A DNA stretch of 64,000 nt from an uncultured Acidimicrobiales bacterium (GTDB lineage: Bacteria; Actinomycetota; Acidimicrobiia; Acidimicrobiales; SZUA-35), in the NCBI GenBank assembly GCA_937922785.1, contig CALAJQ010000023.1, positions 210,085 through 274,084 of the forward strand, in the 5' to 3' direction. Below the pieces are notes generated by a model. The model saw only the letters and a list, made by a program, of their open reading frames with translations. It searched no databases and was not told where the DNA came from. Made by a program: the position numbers and the translations under genes. Shown here piece after piece: positions 7,430 to 17,459 of the stretch; the stretch's first letter is position 1; the number at the start of each line of letters is the position of its first letter.

Positions 7430-8788
7430 TTAAAGCGAGTCGATCAGTTTCGCAACACGATCATCGGTGTGCTGGAACGGATCCTTGCACAGGACCGTCC
7501 GCTGCGCCTGATCGTTAAGCTTGAGATGCACCCAGTCAACTGTGTAGTCTCGCTTTTGCTCTTTGGCCTTACGAATGAAATCGCCTCTCAGCTTGGCCCG
7601 GGTTGTTTGGGGCGGCGTGTCAATGGCCGACATCATTTCCGGATCTGTAAGAGTTCGCTCGATCATGCCTCGGTCTTGGAGCTTGTAGAAAAGCCCGCGA
7701 GACCTGCGAATGTCGTGATATTGGAGATCAAGCAGCTGAACTCGAGCGTGACCCAGCGGTAGGTCGTGTCGGGCTCGGTAACTTTCAACCAGGTTGTGTT
7801 TGATGACCCAGTCCAGCTCTCTATCAAGTTTGAACGGGTCAGTCTCAAGGTGAGTCATTACGTGCTCCCACATGTGGAGCGCCTTCATCTCATCAGGTGG
7901 GAAGCCCTTTGTCTCTGCGTAACGAAGTGCCCGATTCAGGTACTCGGCCTGGATGTCGAAAGCGCTTGCCTCCCGACCGTTGGCCAGCCGGACTTTACGT
8001 TTGAAGGTCAGGTCGTGACTTATCTCTCTGATGGCACGAATTGGATTCTCTAGCGTCAAGTCTCTTAGGACGCACGAAGGATCCTCCACCATTCGTAGCA
8101 ACACAGCCATCGCACCAACCTTTAGATAGGTGGTGTATTCGCTCATGTTGGAGTCGCCCACAATCACGTGAAGCCGCCTGAAGTGTTCGGCGTCGGCATG
8201 GGGCTCGTCACGGGTATTTATGATCGGCCGCGATCGTGTTGTTGCTGAAGAAACGCCTTCCCAAATGTGCTCGGCGCGCTGACTTACCGAGAACATCGCA
8301 CCCCGGGCGGTCTGAAGAACCTTGCCTGCCCCGGCATAAATCTGGCGGCTGACCAGGAACGGAATGAGCACTTCGTTGTAGTGCTCCATGTCATCGGTGC
8401 GCCTAGTTAGAAAGTTCTCATGGCAGCCATATGAGTTGCCAGCAGAGTCGGTGTTGTTTTTGAACAGGTGGATCGTGCCACGAATGCCCTCGTCACGGAG
8501 GCGCTCTTCGGCCGAGTCCATGAGCTGCTCAAGAATTCGCTCGCCGCCTTTGTCATGGACAACAACCTCGCCTACGTCGTCGCATTCAGCGGTTGCATAC
8601 TCAGGGTGACTTCCCACGTCGAGGTAAAGGCGGGCGCCGTTGACCAGGAAGACGTTAGAGGATCGCCCCCAGCTGACGACACGACGGAACAGGTATCGCG
8701 CTACCTCATCGGGGCTCAGGCGTCGTTGGCCACGCAATGTGCAGGTGACGCCGTACTCAGTTTCGATGCCATAGATTCGCTTTTGCAA
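7430..8788 (-). CDS. pafA: Pup-protein ligase PafA
   Basis: Glutamine-synthetase-fold ligase that joins the C-terminal Glu of Pup to substrate lysines using ATP. Key features are [10 protein letters not shown] near the N-terminus (Glu that binds Mg-ATP), [27 protein letters not shown] and [10 protein letters not shown]. No ATG is available; the TTG at 8788 gives [13 protein letters not shown] and 452 aa, matching the start and length of mycobacterial PafA. An in-frame TTG at 8815, 3 nt after the prcA stop, would add nine residues. It follows prcB-prcA in one operon. Confidence 0.93.
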   Translation of the reverse strand: MQKRIYGIETEYGVTCTLRGQRRLSPDEVARYLFRRVVSWGRSSNVFLVNGARLYLDVGSHPEYATAECDDVGEVVVHDKGGERILEQLMDSAEERLRDEGIRGTIHLFKNNTDSAGNSYGCHENFLTRRTDDMEHYNEVLIPFLVSRQIYAGAGKVLQTARGAMFSVSQRAEHIWEGVSSATTRSRPIINTRDEPHADAEHFRRLHVIVGDSNMSEYTTYLKVGAMAVLLRMVEDPSCVLRDLTLENPIRAIREISHDLTFKRKVRLANGREASAFDIQAEYLNRALRYAETKGFPPDEMKALHMWEHVMTHLETDPFKLDRELDWVIKHNLVESYRARHDLPLGHARVQLLDLQYHDIRRSRGLFYKLQDRGMIERTLTDPEMMSAIDTPPQTTRAKLRGDFIRKAKEQKRDYTVDWVHLKLNDQAQRTVLCKDPFQHTDDRVAKLIDSL

Positions 8789-8818
8789 TTCCAAAGTCAA
8801 GTTGATCCGCCTCAACCG

Positions 8819-9496
8819 CTAGCCCAGAAGGGTTGCGATCTCCCCATTCTCAATTCGTCTGAAGCATCGGCCGTCGTCGAGTCGATCAATGACTGCAACT
8901 TCTAATTGCTCTGGTGGAAGCTCTCGATCTGGACCAGCGAGTGCTGCAACCAAGGTCTTGATGCACTCCTGAAGATTTGCCGACTTCATCGAGTTGGTAC
9001 CGAGGCGTTCCAGAATTGCCTCAGCGTCTCCGCCCAGTGCAACAAAGTCATCTTCGTCGGTGACAGATCCGTCATAACGAATATGGAAGAGCCGATCATT
9101 GTCGGCAATAAAACCAACCTCAGCCACGAGGATCTCAACTTCAAGCGGCTTCATTTCGTGGGTGAAGATCTGGCCCAACATCTGCGCGTATTGATTGGCG
9201 AGCGTCTGAGAGTCAACGTCGTCACGGCTGTAGTTGTAGCCCTTGGTGTCGGCATGACGAATGCCCGCTATCCGTAGCTGGTCGTACTCGTTGTATCGAC
9301 CGACGCCAGCGAAACCGATTCGATCATAGATTTCAGAGATCTTGCGAAGATTGCGTGATGGGTTCTCAGCGCAGAGAACAATTCCCTCACTGAATTCCGC
9401 GGCCACGAGGCTTCGACCCCGGGCGATTCCCTTTTGGGCGTAGTCCGCACGGTCCTTCATGACCTGTTCTGGCGGGACGTAGAAAGGCATATTCAT
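8819..9496 (-). CDS. prcA: 20S proteasome alpha subunit
   Basis: 225 aa ring-forming, non-catalytic subunit that gates the proteolytic chamber. The N-terminus PPEQVMKDRADYAQKGIARGRS is the alpha signature, with YDRIGFAGVGRYNEYDQL following. The ATG at 9496 lies 2 nt after the prcB stop, and a GAGGAG Shine-Dalgarno is embedded in the prcB 3' end. There is no processing site, as expected for an alpha subunit. Confidence 0.95.
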   Translation of the reverse strand: MNMPFYVPPEQVMKDRADYAQKGIARGRSLVAAEFSEGIVLCAENPSRNLRKISEIYDRIGFAGVGRYNEYDQLRIAGIRHADTKGYNYSRDDVDSQTLANQYAQMLGQIFTHEMKPLEVEILVAEVGFIADNDRLFHIRYDGSVTDEDDFVALGGDAEAILERLGTNSMKSANLQECIKTLVAALAGPDRELPPEQLEVAVIDRLDDGRCFRRIENGEIATLLG

Positions 9497-9498
9497 AA

Positions 9499-10308
9499 CT
9501 ACTTGATCTCCTCTTCGTCCAAGGTCAATTCGGCGATTACATCTTCGAACCTGGCGGCGATGTCTTCTTCTTCAAGCTGCACGTAACCTTCAGCGGAAAT
9601 CGTTGCCACGATTGGATAGATACCTCGCATTGAGTCTGGTCCACCGGTTGCGCTGTCATCGTCGGCAGCGTTGAACAACGCCTTTATTAGCAGATTGACC
9701 ACATCGTCCTTAGTTGTGGCGTTTCGGCGACCAAGCTTGATGACGGTCTTTGCGTGCAGACTGCCTGAGCCCGAGGCCATGTATTCGCCTTCTTCGTAGC
9801 GTCCGCCAGTTACGTCATAGGCAAACAGCCGGCCCTTCGCCCGCCTCCGGTCATAACCGGCAAAGAGTGGAACAACCACCATGCCTTGCATCGCTGCTGG
9901 CAAATGGGCTCTCACCATCTGGGAAAGCTGGTTGGCCTTACCCTCAAGACTTAGGGAATTACCTTCGACCTTCTCATAATGTTCAAGTTGCAACTGGAAC
10001 ATCCGGACCATCTCGATGGCTGGGCCCGCTGCGCCCGCAATTGCGACGCCGCTCCATTTGTCCGCCGGGAAGACCTTTTGCATGGTGCGGTAGGAGATGA
10101 GGTTGCCTGAAGTGGCACGACGATCACCAGCCATCACAACACCACCGTCATAACGAGCCGCTACGACGGTCGTTCCATGAGTGATATCGAGTTCACCTGA
10201 GCCACTGGAGTTGACCGCATCATAAGACGGACCCATACCCAGCTTTTTTAGCAAATTTGGCAGGCTTGGACCGGGGTCTTCGGACGTACTGAAGATCGGA
10301 AGAGACAT
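9499..10308 (-). CDS. prcB: 20S proteasome beta subunit
   Basis: Catalytic Ntn-hydrolase subunit. A propeptide ends in ITHG, and cleavage before TTVVA exposes the nucleophilic Thr46 (counting from the ATG at 10308). The downstream motif AGDRRAT and Lys in YRTMQKVFP fit the active site. Starts at 10326 (GTG) and 10320 (ATG) are also in frame; 10308 is preferred because TATGCT lies 7 nt before it, giving a 45-residue propeptide. The C-terminus is acidic (ELTLDEEEIK). Confidence 0.93.
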   Translation of the reverse strand: MSLPIFSTSEDPGPSLPNLLKKLGMGPSYDAVNSSGSGELDITHGTTVVAARYDGGVVMAGDRRATSGNLISYRTMQKVFPADKWSGVAIAGAAGPAIEMVRMFQLQLEHYEKVEGNSLSLEGKANQLSQMVRAHLPAAMQGMVVVPLFAGYDRRRAKGRLFAYDVTGGRYEEGEYMASGSGSLHAKTVIKLGRRNATTKDDVVNLLIKALFNAADDDSATGGPDSMRGIYPIVATISAEGYVQLEEEDIAARFEDVIAELTLDEEEIK

Positions 10309-10315
10309 ATAGGCG

Positions 10316-10321
10316 AGCATA
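10316..10321 (-). promoter_or_regulatory. -10 element for leaderless prcB transcript
   Basis: TATGCT on the minus strand, 7 nt before the ATG at 10308; there is no Shine-Dalgarno. It would drive prcB-prcA-pafA and possibly pafBC. Confidence 0.45.
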
Positions 10322-10358
10322 GCCACTTAAGACCACCAGCCAGTGTTCGTTAAGCGTC

Positions 10359-10364
10359 TACACT
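10359..10364 (+). promoter_or_regulatory. -10 element for the PAP2 gene
   Basis: TACACT lies 8 nt before the ATG at 10373, consistent with a leaderless transcript. It faces away from the prcB promoter across a 64-nt divergent gap. Confidence 0.45.
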
Positions 10365-10372
10365 CCGATCCC

Positions 10373-11035
10373 ATGTTGTCCAGCTCTAGCGACGCCCCAA
10401 GACAACTGGCGATCCTCAGAAATGCGGTTATCGCGATTGTCGCAGGTTTTGCGGTTGCCGCCGCTGTTGGTTTCTTATTGAAAACCGACCCAGTCAGTAG
10501 CGCCGATGCCGACCTCTTTGGGTGGTTGGTGCCCAAGCTTCAGTCCAACAGCTTCCTGATTGACTTCGCAGAGTTCGTAACTCCAGTTGCCACTATCACT
10601 GTTGGCCGCATAGGCGGCCTGGTGATTGGGCTAGCGGCGGTGGCGTACCACCGGAAGCTGATTTGGCTTGTCCTGCCTCCAATCACCATGATCGGCGCCC
10701 AAGCCTTCCAGAACTTTATGATTGACGTCGTGCAAAGAGACAATCCGCTCGAGCACGTGATCGGAAACAGCGGCGGCTATTTCTCGGGCGGCGTTATGCG
10801 AGCGATATGTCTATCTGGCATGGCGATCACGGTTGCTTTGCCTCAGCTTGGAAATCGCAAGACTTTGGCTGGAGCGTTCGGAGTCGGCTTTATTGTTGCT
10901 GCTTCACGCATGATCCTTGGCCGCCACTGGCCTCTGGACATCGTGGCTGCCTTTGTTATCGGACTAGGCATGGTCGCCCTATTTCGCATGGTCCTAAGCG
11001 GCTGGACGGACCAGTTGACCGAAGCTAGCCCTTAA
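10373..11035 (+). CDS. PAP2-superfamily membrane protein
   Basis: 220 aa with about six hydrophobic helices. The third phosphatase motif is intact (SRMILGRHWPLD, the SRx5Hx3D pattern), and motif 1 is partly kept (VVQRDNP). In motif 2 the expected SGH reads SGG (YFSGGVM), removing the general-acid histidine. It may be an altered or inactive lipid phosphatase, or use another residue. It is transcribed opposite to the proteasome genes and separates prcB from pup. The upstream in-frame GTG at 10343 is considered less likely. Confidence 0.75.
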   Translation: MLSSSSDAPRQLAILRNAVIAIVAGFAVAAAVGFLLKTDPVSSADADLFGWLVPKLQSNSFLIDFAEFVTPVATITVGRIGGLVIGLAAVAYHRKLIWLVLPPITMIGAQAFQNFMIDVVQRDNPLEHVIGNSGGYFSGGVMRAICLSGMAITVALPQLGNRKTLAGAFGVGFIVAASRMILGRHWPLDIVAAFVIGLGMVALFRMVLSGWTDQLTEASP

Positions 11036-11037
11036 CC

Positions 11038-11154
11038 CAAAATCCAAACTGACCTGGCTACCCGCCGAAAAATCCGAACTGACCTGGCTACCCGCCGGGT
11101 TTGGCTGGCTACACCGCCAGAACGGATGTGATTGGCTGGCTACACCGCCAGAAC
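11038..11154. repeat. Four-unit repeat array between convergent PAP2 and pup genes
   Basis: Two ~29-bp near-identical copies (11038-11066, 11068-11096) are followed by two perfect 23-bp copies (11101-11123, 11132-11154). All four share the core CTGGCTAC(A)CCGCC, at 11054, 11084, 11105 and 11136. In the last two the core forms a CTGGC/GCCAG hairpin. There is no T-tract, so a simple intrinsic terminator is not supported. Confidence 0.75.
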
Positions 11155-11174
11155 CAAAGCGTTTGCTTGGCTGC

Positions 11175-11369
11175 CTACTGGCCACCCTTTTGGATGTAGG
11201 ACTTAACGAAGTCCTCGGCGTTGGTCTCCAGCACTTCGTCGATCTCGTCAAGGAGATCGTCGAGCTCGGCCTTTAGCTTCTCACCAGACTCGCTCGACGC
11301 CGGGGCGTTCTGCTGAGTCTTTTCAGATGGTTTTGGAGCTGTTTTCTTGATCTGCTCACGTTCGGCCAT
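11175..11369 (-). CDS. pup: Prokaryotic ubiquitin-like protein Pup
   Basis: 64 aa intrinsically disordered protein tag. It has the conserved C-terminal region ([17 protein letters not shown]) and the coiled-coil-forming segment that threads into Mpa (residues ~30-48). The C-terminus is GGQ, so the glutamine must be deamidated by Dop before PafA can ligate it. An AGGGAAG-type Shine-Dalgarno precedes the ATG. It follows dop by 52 nt. Confidence 0.96.
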   Translation of the reverse strand: MAEREQIKKTAPKPSEKTQQNAPASSESGEKLKAELDDLLDEIDEVLETNAEDFVKSYIQKGGQ

Positions 11370-11421
11370 TTTCTTACTTCCCTGCTACTACTCTCGTTAC
11401 TCGCAATACTCGCCAAAGGCT

Positions 11422-12930
11422 TTAGGCCCCGAGCTTCTCAAGAAGCTCAGCAGCGGTATCACTTTGTTCTATCAGAGTACCTACATGTTCGACAGTACCC
11501 CTAGTCGGCTCCATCATGGGCACCCTCCGCAGCGGGTCATCTCCGACGTCAAAGACCATAGAATCCCAGTTGGCGGCAACCACCGAATCTGGATAGCGCT
11601 GCAGACATTTACCTCTGAAAAAGGCTCGAGTGTCTGGCGGCGGCTCGCTTTTTGCTGCTGAGGCGTCCTCATCGGATACAAGAATTTCCAGACCCACTCG
11701 AGACGCCAGCGACTTACCTGGCCTCAAATCGTGATACTGAAGATCTAACGCTCGCAGTCGAGAATCGTCCCAGCCGCAATCGTGACGCTCCCGAAAGCCG
11801 TCCAACAACCGTAATTTCGCCACCCAGTCGACTTGGCCGGCAACAGTCCCGGGGTCGGTTTCGAGGCCAGACAGGACCTGTTCCCATCGGTCAAGAATCA
11901 TGGTGCCGACTTCTTCTCCGCCAACTGCTTCTAGCCCCCTGGTCCGAGCCCATTTGCGGGCCGAATCAAGAAGTTCGAACTGAATCTCGAGTGCGGTCGC
12001 ACTGGAGCCGTCGCTGAACTGGAGCGGCAACTCAAGAGTCATGTCGTGGCTGACCTGATGCATGGCCAAAACCGGATGGGCCAACGTCTTAGTCCAGGTG
12101 AACTCTTTGTCTTCAGCCATTGCCAGCAACACCGAGGTGGTGCCGACCTTGTTGAAGGTGGCAACCTGGCTCATGTTGGCATCGCCCGCAATAACGTGAA
12201 GCCGGCGATAAAGCTGAGAGTCAGCGTGGGGTTCATCGCGAGTGTTAACAATCGGACGCTTTAGCGTTGTCTCTAAGCCAACTTCTTCTTCGAAATGTTC
12301 AGCCCGTTGAGTGATCTGGTAGTCAACAGAAGGGCCACCAAGCAACTCGGTTCCCACTTTGCCTGATCCGGTGAAGATCTGACGGGTTACAAAGTGAATC
12401 GTTGCCGCATGAACGATCTCGCCGAAAGGCAGGTGGCGATCCAGCAGGTAGTTCTCGTGACAGCCGTAGGAGTTACCTTTGCGGTCGGAGTTGTCTTTGT
12501 AAAGAATCACCTCTTGGCCTGGCGGAAGCGCATCGGCAGCCGAAGCCATTGAATCCACTGCGATGAGTTCCGCAGCCCGGTCATAAAGAACTACCGACAA
12601 TGCGTTGCGACACTCCGGCGTCGAAATCTCCGGATGGGCGTGATCAACGTAGTAGCGAGCCCCGTTTGTAAGGACCGCGTTTACCAGGTGTGTTTCAATC
12701 TCTGGCGGCATTGCGAATTCGGGCACCAGATACTCCCTGGCATCTGAACCCGGCATCTCGTCAGTGAAGTCCCAAGAGACAGGTCGATTTCGGTCATCCA
12801 GACCACCCACCTCAGAACCCACGTAGGCGTTAATTAGCAGCGACGACGCCGAAATGGGGTTCCAGTCATCGGTGCCGCGCACCATGATTCCGTACTCGGT
12901 CTCAATGCCGACAACTTTTGGGATAGCCAC
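11422..12930 (-). CDS. dop: Pup deamidase/depupylase Dop
   Basis: 502 aa paralogue of PafA. It converts the C-terminal Gln of Pup to Glu and removes Pup from substrates. Features are VVGIETEYGIMVRG at the N-terminus, [31 protein letters not shown] and [20 protein letters not shown]. It is longer than PafA by the Dop-loop region after residue 40. Its ATG overlaps the mpa stop by 1 nt. Confidence 0.95.
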   Translation of the reverse strand: MAIPKVVGIETEYGIMVRGTDDWNPISASSLLINAYVGSEVGGLDDRNRPVSWDFTDEMPGSDAREYLVPEFAMPPEIETHLVNAVLTNGARYYVDHAHPEISTPECRNALSVVLYDRAAELIAVDSMASAADALPPGQEVILYKDNSDRKGNSYGCHENYLLDRHLPFGEIVHAATIHFVTRQIFTGSGKVGTELLGGPSVDYQITQRAEHFEEEVGLETTLKRPIVNTRDEPHADSQLYRRLHVIAGDANMSQVATFNKVGTTSVLLAMAEDKEFTWTKTLAHPVLAMHQVSHDMTLELPLQFSDGSSATALEIQFELLDSARKWARTRGLEAVGGEEVGTMILDRWEQVLSGLETDPGTVAGQVDWVAKLRLLDGFRERHDCGWDDSRLRALDLQYHDLRPGKSLASRVGLEILVSDEDASAAKSEPPPDTRAFFRGKCLQRYPDSVVAANWDSMVFDVGDDPLRRVPMMEPTRGTVEHVGTLIEQSDTAAELLEKLGA

Positions 12931-14720
12931 TACAGGTATTGCCCGGTAGCTACCTGTTCGATCGACCTACCGCCGGTCTTGTCACCGTCTTTTGGACCTA
13001 TCAGAGTGCGTATGTAGGTGATTCGCTCACCCTTCTTACCCGAAATCTTGGCCCAGTCGTCGGGGTTAGTCGTGTTAGGCAGGTCCTCGTGTTCTTTGAA
13101 CTCTTGAGTGACTGCGTCAAACAGGTCTGACTTCTTGATGCCCTTTTCGCCACTGTCGAGGAAGCGCTTGATCGCAAGCTTCTTGGCTCGTCGCACGACG
13201 TTCTCAATCATCGCGCCAGAACTGAAGTCCTTGAAGTACAGAATCTCTTTGTCACCGTTTTGATAGGTGACTTCAAGGAATCGAGTTTCGTCGTCAGTTC
13301 GGTACATGAACTCTGCAGCCGCCGAGACCATGTCGGAAACTGCGTCGTCGCGGTGAGCCAAATCGGCTGACTCGGACTCGTGGATTGGTAGGTCAGTGGT
13401 GAGGTAACGAGCAAAGATTGACTTAGCGGCCTCTTCGGTTGGGCGTTCAATCTTGATTTTCACGTCAAGGCGACCTGGCCGCAGAATCGCAGGGTCAATC
13501 AGATCCTCACGGTTTGAGGCGCCGATCACAATGGTGTTCTTAAGTGTCTCGACACCGTCGATCTCAGCCAGGAGCTGGGGCACGATAGTGCTTTCGATAT
13601 CGGAGCTGATGCCGCTACCTCGAGTTCGGAAAAGACTTTCCATCTCATCGAAGAAGATGATGACAGGCATGCCTTCTTCACTCTTCTCGCGTGCTCGTTG
13701 GAAGATAAGCCGAATCTGTCGCTCAGTTTCGCCAACGTACTTGTTCAAGAGTTCCGGGCCCTTGATGTTCAAGAAGAAGCTCTTGGCTTCAGAGTCACCA
13801 CTTGCCTCGGCGACCTTGCGGGCCAACGATGCCGCCACCGCTTTTGCGATGAGGGTCTTGCCACAGCCGGGAGGGCCGTAAAGCAAGATGCCCTTGGGGG
13901 CCGGTAGCTCGTGTTCGGTGTAGAGATCTGCATGAAGGAACGGCAGTTCAACCGCGTCCATGATCTGTTCGATCTGGGCGTCTAGGCCACCAATGTCGTC
14001 GTAGCTGACATTTGGAACTTCTTCCAGTACCAGGTCTTCGATCTCTGCCTTCGGAATTTTCTCAATTAGGACTGCAGCCCTGGTGTCTAACAACATCGAG
14101 TCGCCGGCACGAATTTTTAGACCTACTAGGTGGTCAGCAAGATCAACAACATGTTCCTCATCGGCTCGGCCAACAATGATCACACGTGTGTCGCTAAGGA
14201 CTTCCTTAACGCTGACAACTTCGCCAGAGTGCTCGGGTTCACGAATTTTGACGATGTTCAGTGACTCGTTCAGCACTACCTCGGCGCCCGAATTTAACTC
14301 GCCCGCATCGATTCCTGGGTGCACCTGCACCCGCATCTTGCGACCGCTAGTAAACACGTCGACGGAGTTGTCATCGTTCTGGGCAATCAGAGTGCCATAA
14401 GCAGACGGTGGCTGAGTCAGCTTGTCTACCTCTTCACGCAGCGCAGCGATGTGTTCGCGAGCTTCTCGCAACGTGTAGGTGAGCTTTTCGTTCTGACTGA
14501 CTGCTTGGGCCAGCTGACCCTTGGTATCGAGCAGTCTTTCTTCCAGTGTGCGCACTCGTTGAGGCGCGTCCTGAAGACGACGGCGAAGAGTGACGACCTC
14601 TTCCTCCATCAGTTTGAGTTGCTCTTGCAACTCGGCTATCCCGCTCTCATATGCGGTTAACCGGCGTTCGTACTCGTTCTGTTCGACGGCTCCAGCTCCC
14701 TTACTTGCCCACTCGCACAC
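12930..14720 (-). CDS. mpa: Proteasome-associated AAA ATPase (Mpa/ARC)
   Basis: 596 aa hexameric unfoldase that captures Pup and feeds tagged proteins into the 20S core. Order: N-terminal coiled coil (residues ~15-98), tandem OB domains (~105-240), then the AAA module with Walker A (GPPGCGKT), Walker B ([11 protein letters not shown]), arginine-finger region ([11 protein letters not shown]) and the C-terminal proteasome-docking end QYL. The only in-frame start is a GTG overlapping the oligopeptidase stop. Confidence 0.95.
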   Translation of the reverse strand: MCEWASKGAGAVEQNEYERRLTAYESGIAELQEQLKLMEEEVVTLRRRLQDAPQRVRTLEERLLDTKGQLAQAVSQNEKLTYTLREAREHIAALREEVDKLTQPPSAYGTLIAQNDDNSVDVFTSGRKMRVQVHPGIDAGELNSGAEVVLNESLNIVKIREPEHSGEVVSVKEVLSDTRVIIVGRADEEHVVDLADHLVGLKIRAGDSMLLDTRAAVLIEKIPKAEIEDLVLEEVPNVSYDDIGGLDAQIEQIMDAVELPFLHADLYTEHELPAPKGILLYGPPGCGKTLIAKAVAASLARKVAEASGDSEAKSFFLNIKGPELLNKYVGETERQIRLIFQRAREKSEEGMPVIIFFDEMESLFRTRGSGISSDIESTIVPQLLAEIDGVETLKNTIVIGASNREDLIDPAILRPGRLDVKIKIERPTEEAAKSIFARYLTTDLPIHESESADLAHRDDAVSDMVSAAAEFMYRTDDETRFLEVTYQNGDKEILYFKDFSSGAMIENVVRRAKKLAIKRFLDSGEKGIKKSDLFDAVTQEFKEHEDLPNTTNPDDWAKISGKKGERITYIRTLIGPKDGDKTGGRSIEQVATGQYL

Positions 14721-16747
14721 TACACCTCAAACGGACTGTTGATGGACTCACCGACCTGATCAACTATGAACGCCAAAGTGCGAGATTCATCAGCCCACGC
14801 GGCGTATCTGCCTGATGGGCCGCCATGTCCAGCCCCCAGTTCGGTCCAAAGCAGAAATTCGGCCTGGCTGGTGGATTTTTCACGCAAAGCAAGCACCCAC
14901 TTTGCTGGCTCCCAATAACCGACTCTCTGATCGGAAAAACCGCCTGTGGCGAGAACTGGCGGATAATCCTTGGCCCCGACGTTGTCATAGGGCGAATAGC
15001 TGCGCAGTCTCTGATAAATCTCATCAGACTCCAATGGGTTCCCCCACTCATCCCACTCGGTCTCAGTGAGAGGCAAAGTTACGTCAGACATGGTGTTGAG
15101 CACATCCACAAAAGGGACTTCGGCCACCGCAGCGCCAAATAGCTCGGGCGAAAGGTTTAGGACTGCGCCCACTAAGAGCCCGCCTGCCGAGGCTCCGCGG
15201 ATGCAGAGGCCTTCTGGTTTCGTGATTCCAGATTCGATCAAGTAGCGGGCACAGGTCACAAAGTCGGTGAAGGTGTTCTGTTTGTTTTCGAGCTTGCCGG
15301 AGAGCCACCACTCACGGCCTAGCTCGCCTCCGCCGCGTACGTGAGCGATCGCAAAACCAAAACCCCGATCTAAAAGTGACAGCCGGGCAATCGAGAAAGC
15401 TGGGTCTATCGATACTTCGTAGGCCCCGTACCCGTACAGGACGCAGGGTCCCGGTCCAGGCTGGCGATCCTTGCGCTGAATGTAGGAGATCGGTATGCGG
15501 GTGCCATCATCGGCGGTAGCCCACAGCCGAAGGGTTTCATAAAGCTCGGGGTCATAACCACCAAGCACCTCGGTTTGCTTCAGCGTCTTTCGTTCACCGG
15601 TTTCAAAGTCATATGTCATCACCGATGCTGGAGTGATCATTGACCCGTATCCGAACCGCAAGAATGGCAGCTTTGGGTCCAGATTCAGCCCTGGCCAAGT
15701 TGAGTACAAAGGTTCGCTCTGACCGAGGATTTGCTCGGCCCCACCGCCCCAGTTCATAAGCCGAATTTGTGTCATCCCATCCGCCCGCACATACAGAACA
15801 AGGTGTGACTCGAAGGTCTCGAACCCGGCGATCATCACGTCCGGACGTTCTGCAACGAGGTCCTTCCAGTTCTCAGAACCTGTTTCAGTTTCAGGGGTTT
15901 GGCAGATCTTGAAATTAGTGGCATCGTCGATATTGGTCAGGACGTAGAACTGGTCGCCATGGTGAGCAACCCCATATTCCAGACCTTCCTCTCTCGGCTT
16001 GAAACAGCGGAGTGCACTTGTTGGCTGGTTAGCCGGCATCATCCAAACTTCATCTGAAGCGTTCGAGCTAGTGGTCACGTAGATGAAGCTGTCATCACGT
16101 TCGCGCCCAACCGAAACAAAGTAGCGACCGTCGCTCTCGCTGTAGACGGTCTCAGAAGCCACCGAACCATCAAGACTGTGTCTGACGATTTCGAAAGGTC
16201 GATCGCTTTCGTCGGATCTAACCGTAAAGAAAGTCTCGTTGTCCATAGCCCAGGCCGAGCCATAGGACGCGTCGCTGACGGGCAAGTCTGTGTCTTGGCC
16301 GGTTTCAAGATTGCGAATCTTTAGCGAGAAACGCTCGGCTCCGGTTACGTCGGTTCCCCAAAGCAACAGCTTGTGGTTGGGTGAGACCTCAAAAACACCC
16401 AGATCGAAATACTCAGCATCCCCAGCCTCAACGTTTTCATCCAAAATCAGTTCCTCAACCGAGTCCGATTCGAACGAGTGACTGTCTGCGGCGCGCTTAC
16501 GACAGTGAACTGGGTATGACTTTCCTTCTTCAGTTCTGCTGTAGTAGAGCCAGCCGTCAATGTTCACAGGAACCGACAGATCAGTCTCTTTCACCCGACC
16601 CTTGATTTCGTCGTAGATTTCTGCGGCCAATGGCTCGTTGCGGGCAAGAGCACGAGTTGTTGCCGCATTCTCATCCTCAAGAAACGCCGTTACTGCCGGA
16701 TCTTCAGAGTCTCGCAACCATTCGTGGGGATCAGATTCTAATGTCAT
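14720..16747 (-). CDS. ptrB: Prolyl oligopeptidase family S9A, oligopeptidase B type
   Basis: 675 aa cytosolic serine peptidase cleaving short peptides. The first ~400 residues are the beta-propeller; the hydrolase domain has [19 protein letters not shown], the nucleophile Ser in [16 protein letters not shown] and the terminal His in GAGHGG. The absence of a signal peptide implies intracellular action. The stop overlaps the mpa start by 1 nt, making it first in a ptrB-mpa-dop-pup operon. Its ATG is only 25 nt from the divergent 16773 gene. Confidence 0.92.
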   Translation of the reverse strand: MTLESDPHEWLRDSEDPAVTAFLEDENAATTRALARNEPLAAEIYDEIKGRVKETDLSVPVNIDGWLYYSRTEEGKSYPVHCRKRAADSHSFESDSVEELILDENVEAGDAEYFDLGVFEVSPNHKLLLWGTDVTGAERFSLKIRNLETGQDTDLPVSDASYGSAWAMDNETFFTVRSDESDRPFEIVRHSLDGSVASETVYSESDGRYFVSVGRERDDSFIYVTTSSNASDEVWMMPANQPTSALRCFKPREEGLEYGVAHHGDQFYVLTNIDDATNFKICQTPETETGSENWKDLVAERPDVMIAGFETFESHLVLYVRADGMTQIRLMNWGGGAEQILGQSEPLYSTWPGLNLDPKLPFLRFGYGSMITPASVMTYDFETGERKTLKQTEVLGGYDPELYETLRLWATADDGTRIPISYIQRKDRQPGPGPCVLYGYGAYEVSIDPAFSIARLSLLDRGFGFAIAHVRGGGELGREWWLSGKLENKQNTFTDFVTCARYLIESGITKPEGLCIRGASAGGLLVGAVLNLSPELFGAAVAEVPFVDVLNTMSDVTLPLTETEWDEWGNPLESDEIYQRLRSYSPYDNVGAKDYPPVLATGGFSDQRVGYWEPAKWVLALREKSTSQAEFLLWTELGAGHGGPSGRYAAWADESRTLAFIVDQVGESINSPFEV

Positions 16748-16756
16748 CGGTTGCCA

Positions 16757-16766
16757 AGGCTAGGTT
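16757..16766. promoter_or_regulatory. Overlapping divergent -10 elements
   Basis: Plus strand: TAGGTT at 16761-16766, 6 nt before the ATG at 16773. Minus strand: TAGCCT at 16757-16762, 9 nt before the oligopeptidase ATG at 16747. The two hexamers share the TA at 16761-16762. The whole gap between start codons is 25 nt, so neither mRNA can have a meaningful 5' leader. Confidence 0.5.
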
Positions 16767-16772
16767 CGTGCA

Positions 16773-17459
16773 ATGTCTGCACCTCAACAGTTTCCACAAA
16801 GGTCATACGAACCTCCAGCTGGCGCGTCCCAAATTATCCTGGTCCGGCACGGACAATCCGCTCCGCTGATCATCGGCGAAGAGTTCCCGATGCTCGACGG
16901 CCATGGCGATCCGCCTTTGTCTGAGCTGGGATTGCAGCAGGCAGAACAAGTGGGTTCCCGCCTGATTCGTGAACCGGTCTCAGCGATTTACACCTCGAAT
17001 CTGACCCGTACCAAACAAACAGCAGCACCATTGGCTGCAGCCAAGGGGATTGAGCCAATCGAAGTTCGTGATTTGCGTGAAGTGAATCTGGGCTCTGCTG
17101 AAGGCGGACTGTTCCGAAAATGGATGGCTGAGGAGCATCCGTTAGCCCTGAAGGTCCATGCCGACGGCGACTGGGGGGCAATTCCCGGCGCTGAAACCAA
17201 CCAAGAGTTACAAGCTCGATGTGTACCAGCACTAACCGAAATCGCTGACAGGCACCCGGACGAGCTGACAGCAGTGTTTGTTCATGGCGGCGTAATTGGA
17301 GCCCTAGTTGGTCACGCCTTCGGCACAAATCCATACCTTCACCTAGGCTCACGCCACACTGCGATCACCCACCTCGTAATCACGCCAGAACGATGGATCG
17401 TTCGCTCGTTTAACGATGCCAGCCACATGGGAAGTATCACTTCTGACACACAGCTGTAA
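16773..17459 (+). CDS. Histidine phosphatase family protein
   Basis: 228 aa member of the phosphoglycerate-mutase-like superfamily. The catalytic loop LVRHGQSAP (near residue 26) contains the phospho-accepting His, the Arg in TSNLTRTKQTA matches the second phosphate pocket, and FVHGGVIGAL supplies the second His. The substrate cannot be told from sequence. The first ~18 residues (Gln/Pro-rich) are atypical. Confidence 0.85.
   Translation: MSAPQQFPQRSYEPPAGASQIILVRHGQSAPLIIGEEFPMLDGHGDPPLSELGLQQAEQVGSRLIREPVSAIYTSNLTRTKQTAAPLAAAKGIEPIEVRDLREVNLGSAEGGLFRKWMAEEHPLALKVHADGDWGAIPGAETNQELQARCVPALTEIADRHPDELTAVFVHGGVIGALVGHAFGTNPYLHLGSRHTAITHLVITPERWIVRSFNDASHMGSITSDTQL

Noticed and set aside
11038..11154. 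Possible CRISPR array
   Set aside because: Only two pairs of dissimilar units with very short, irregular spacers and no cas genes nearby.
10994..11251. Minus-strand 85-codon open frame across the repeat array
   Set aside because: It overlaps pup in another frame, consists largely of translated repeat units and lacks a ribosome site.
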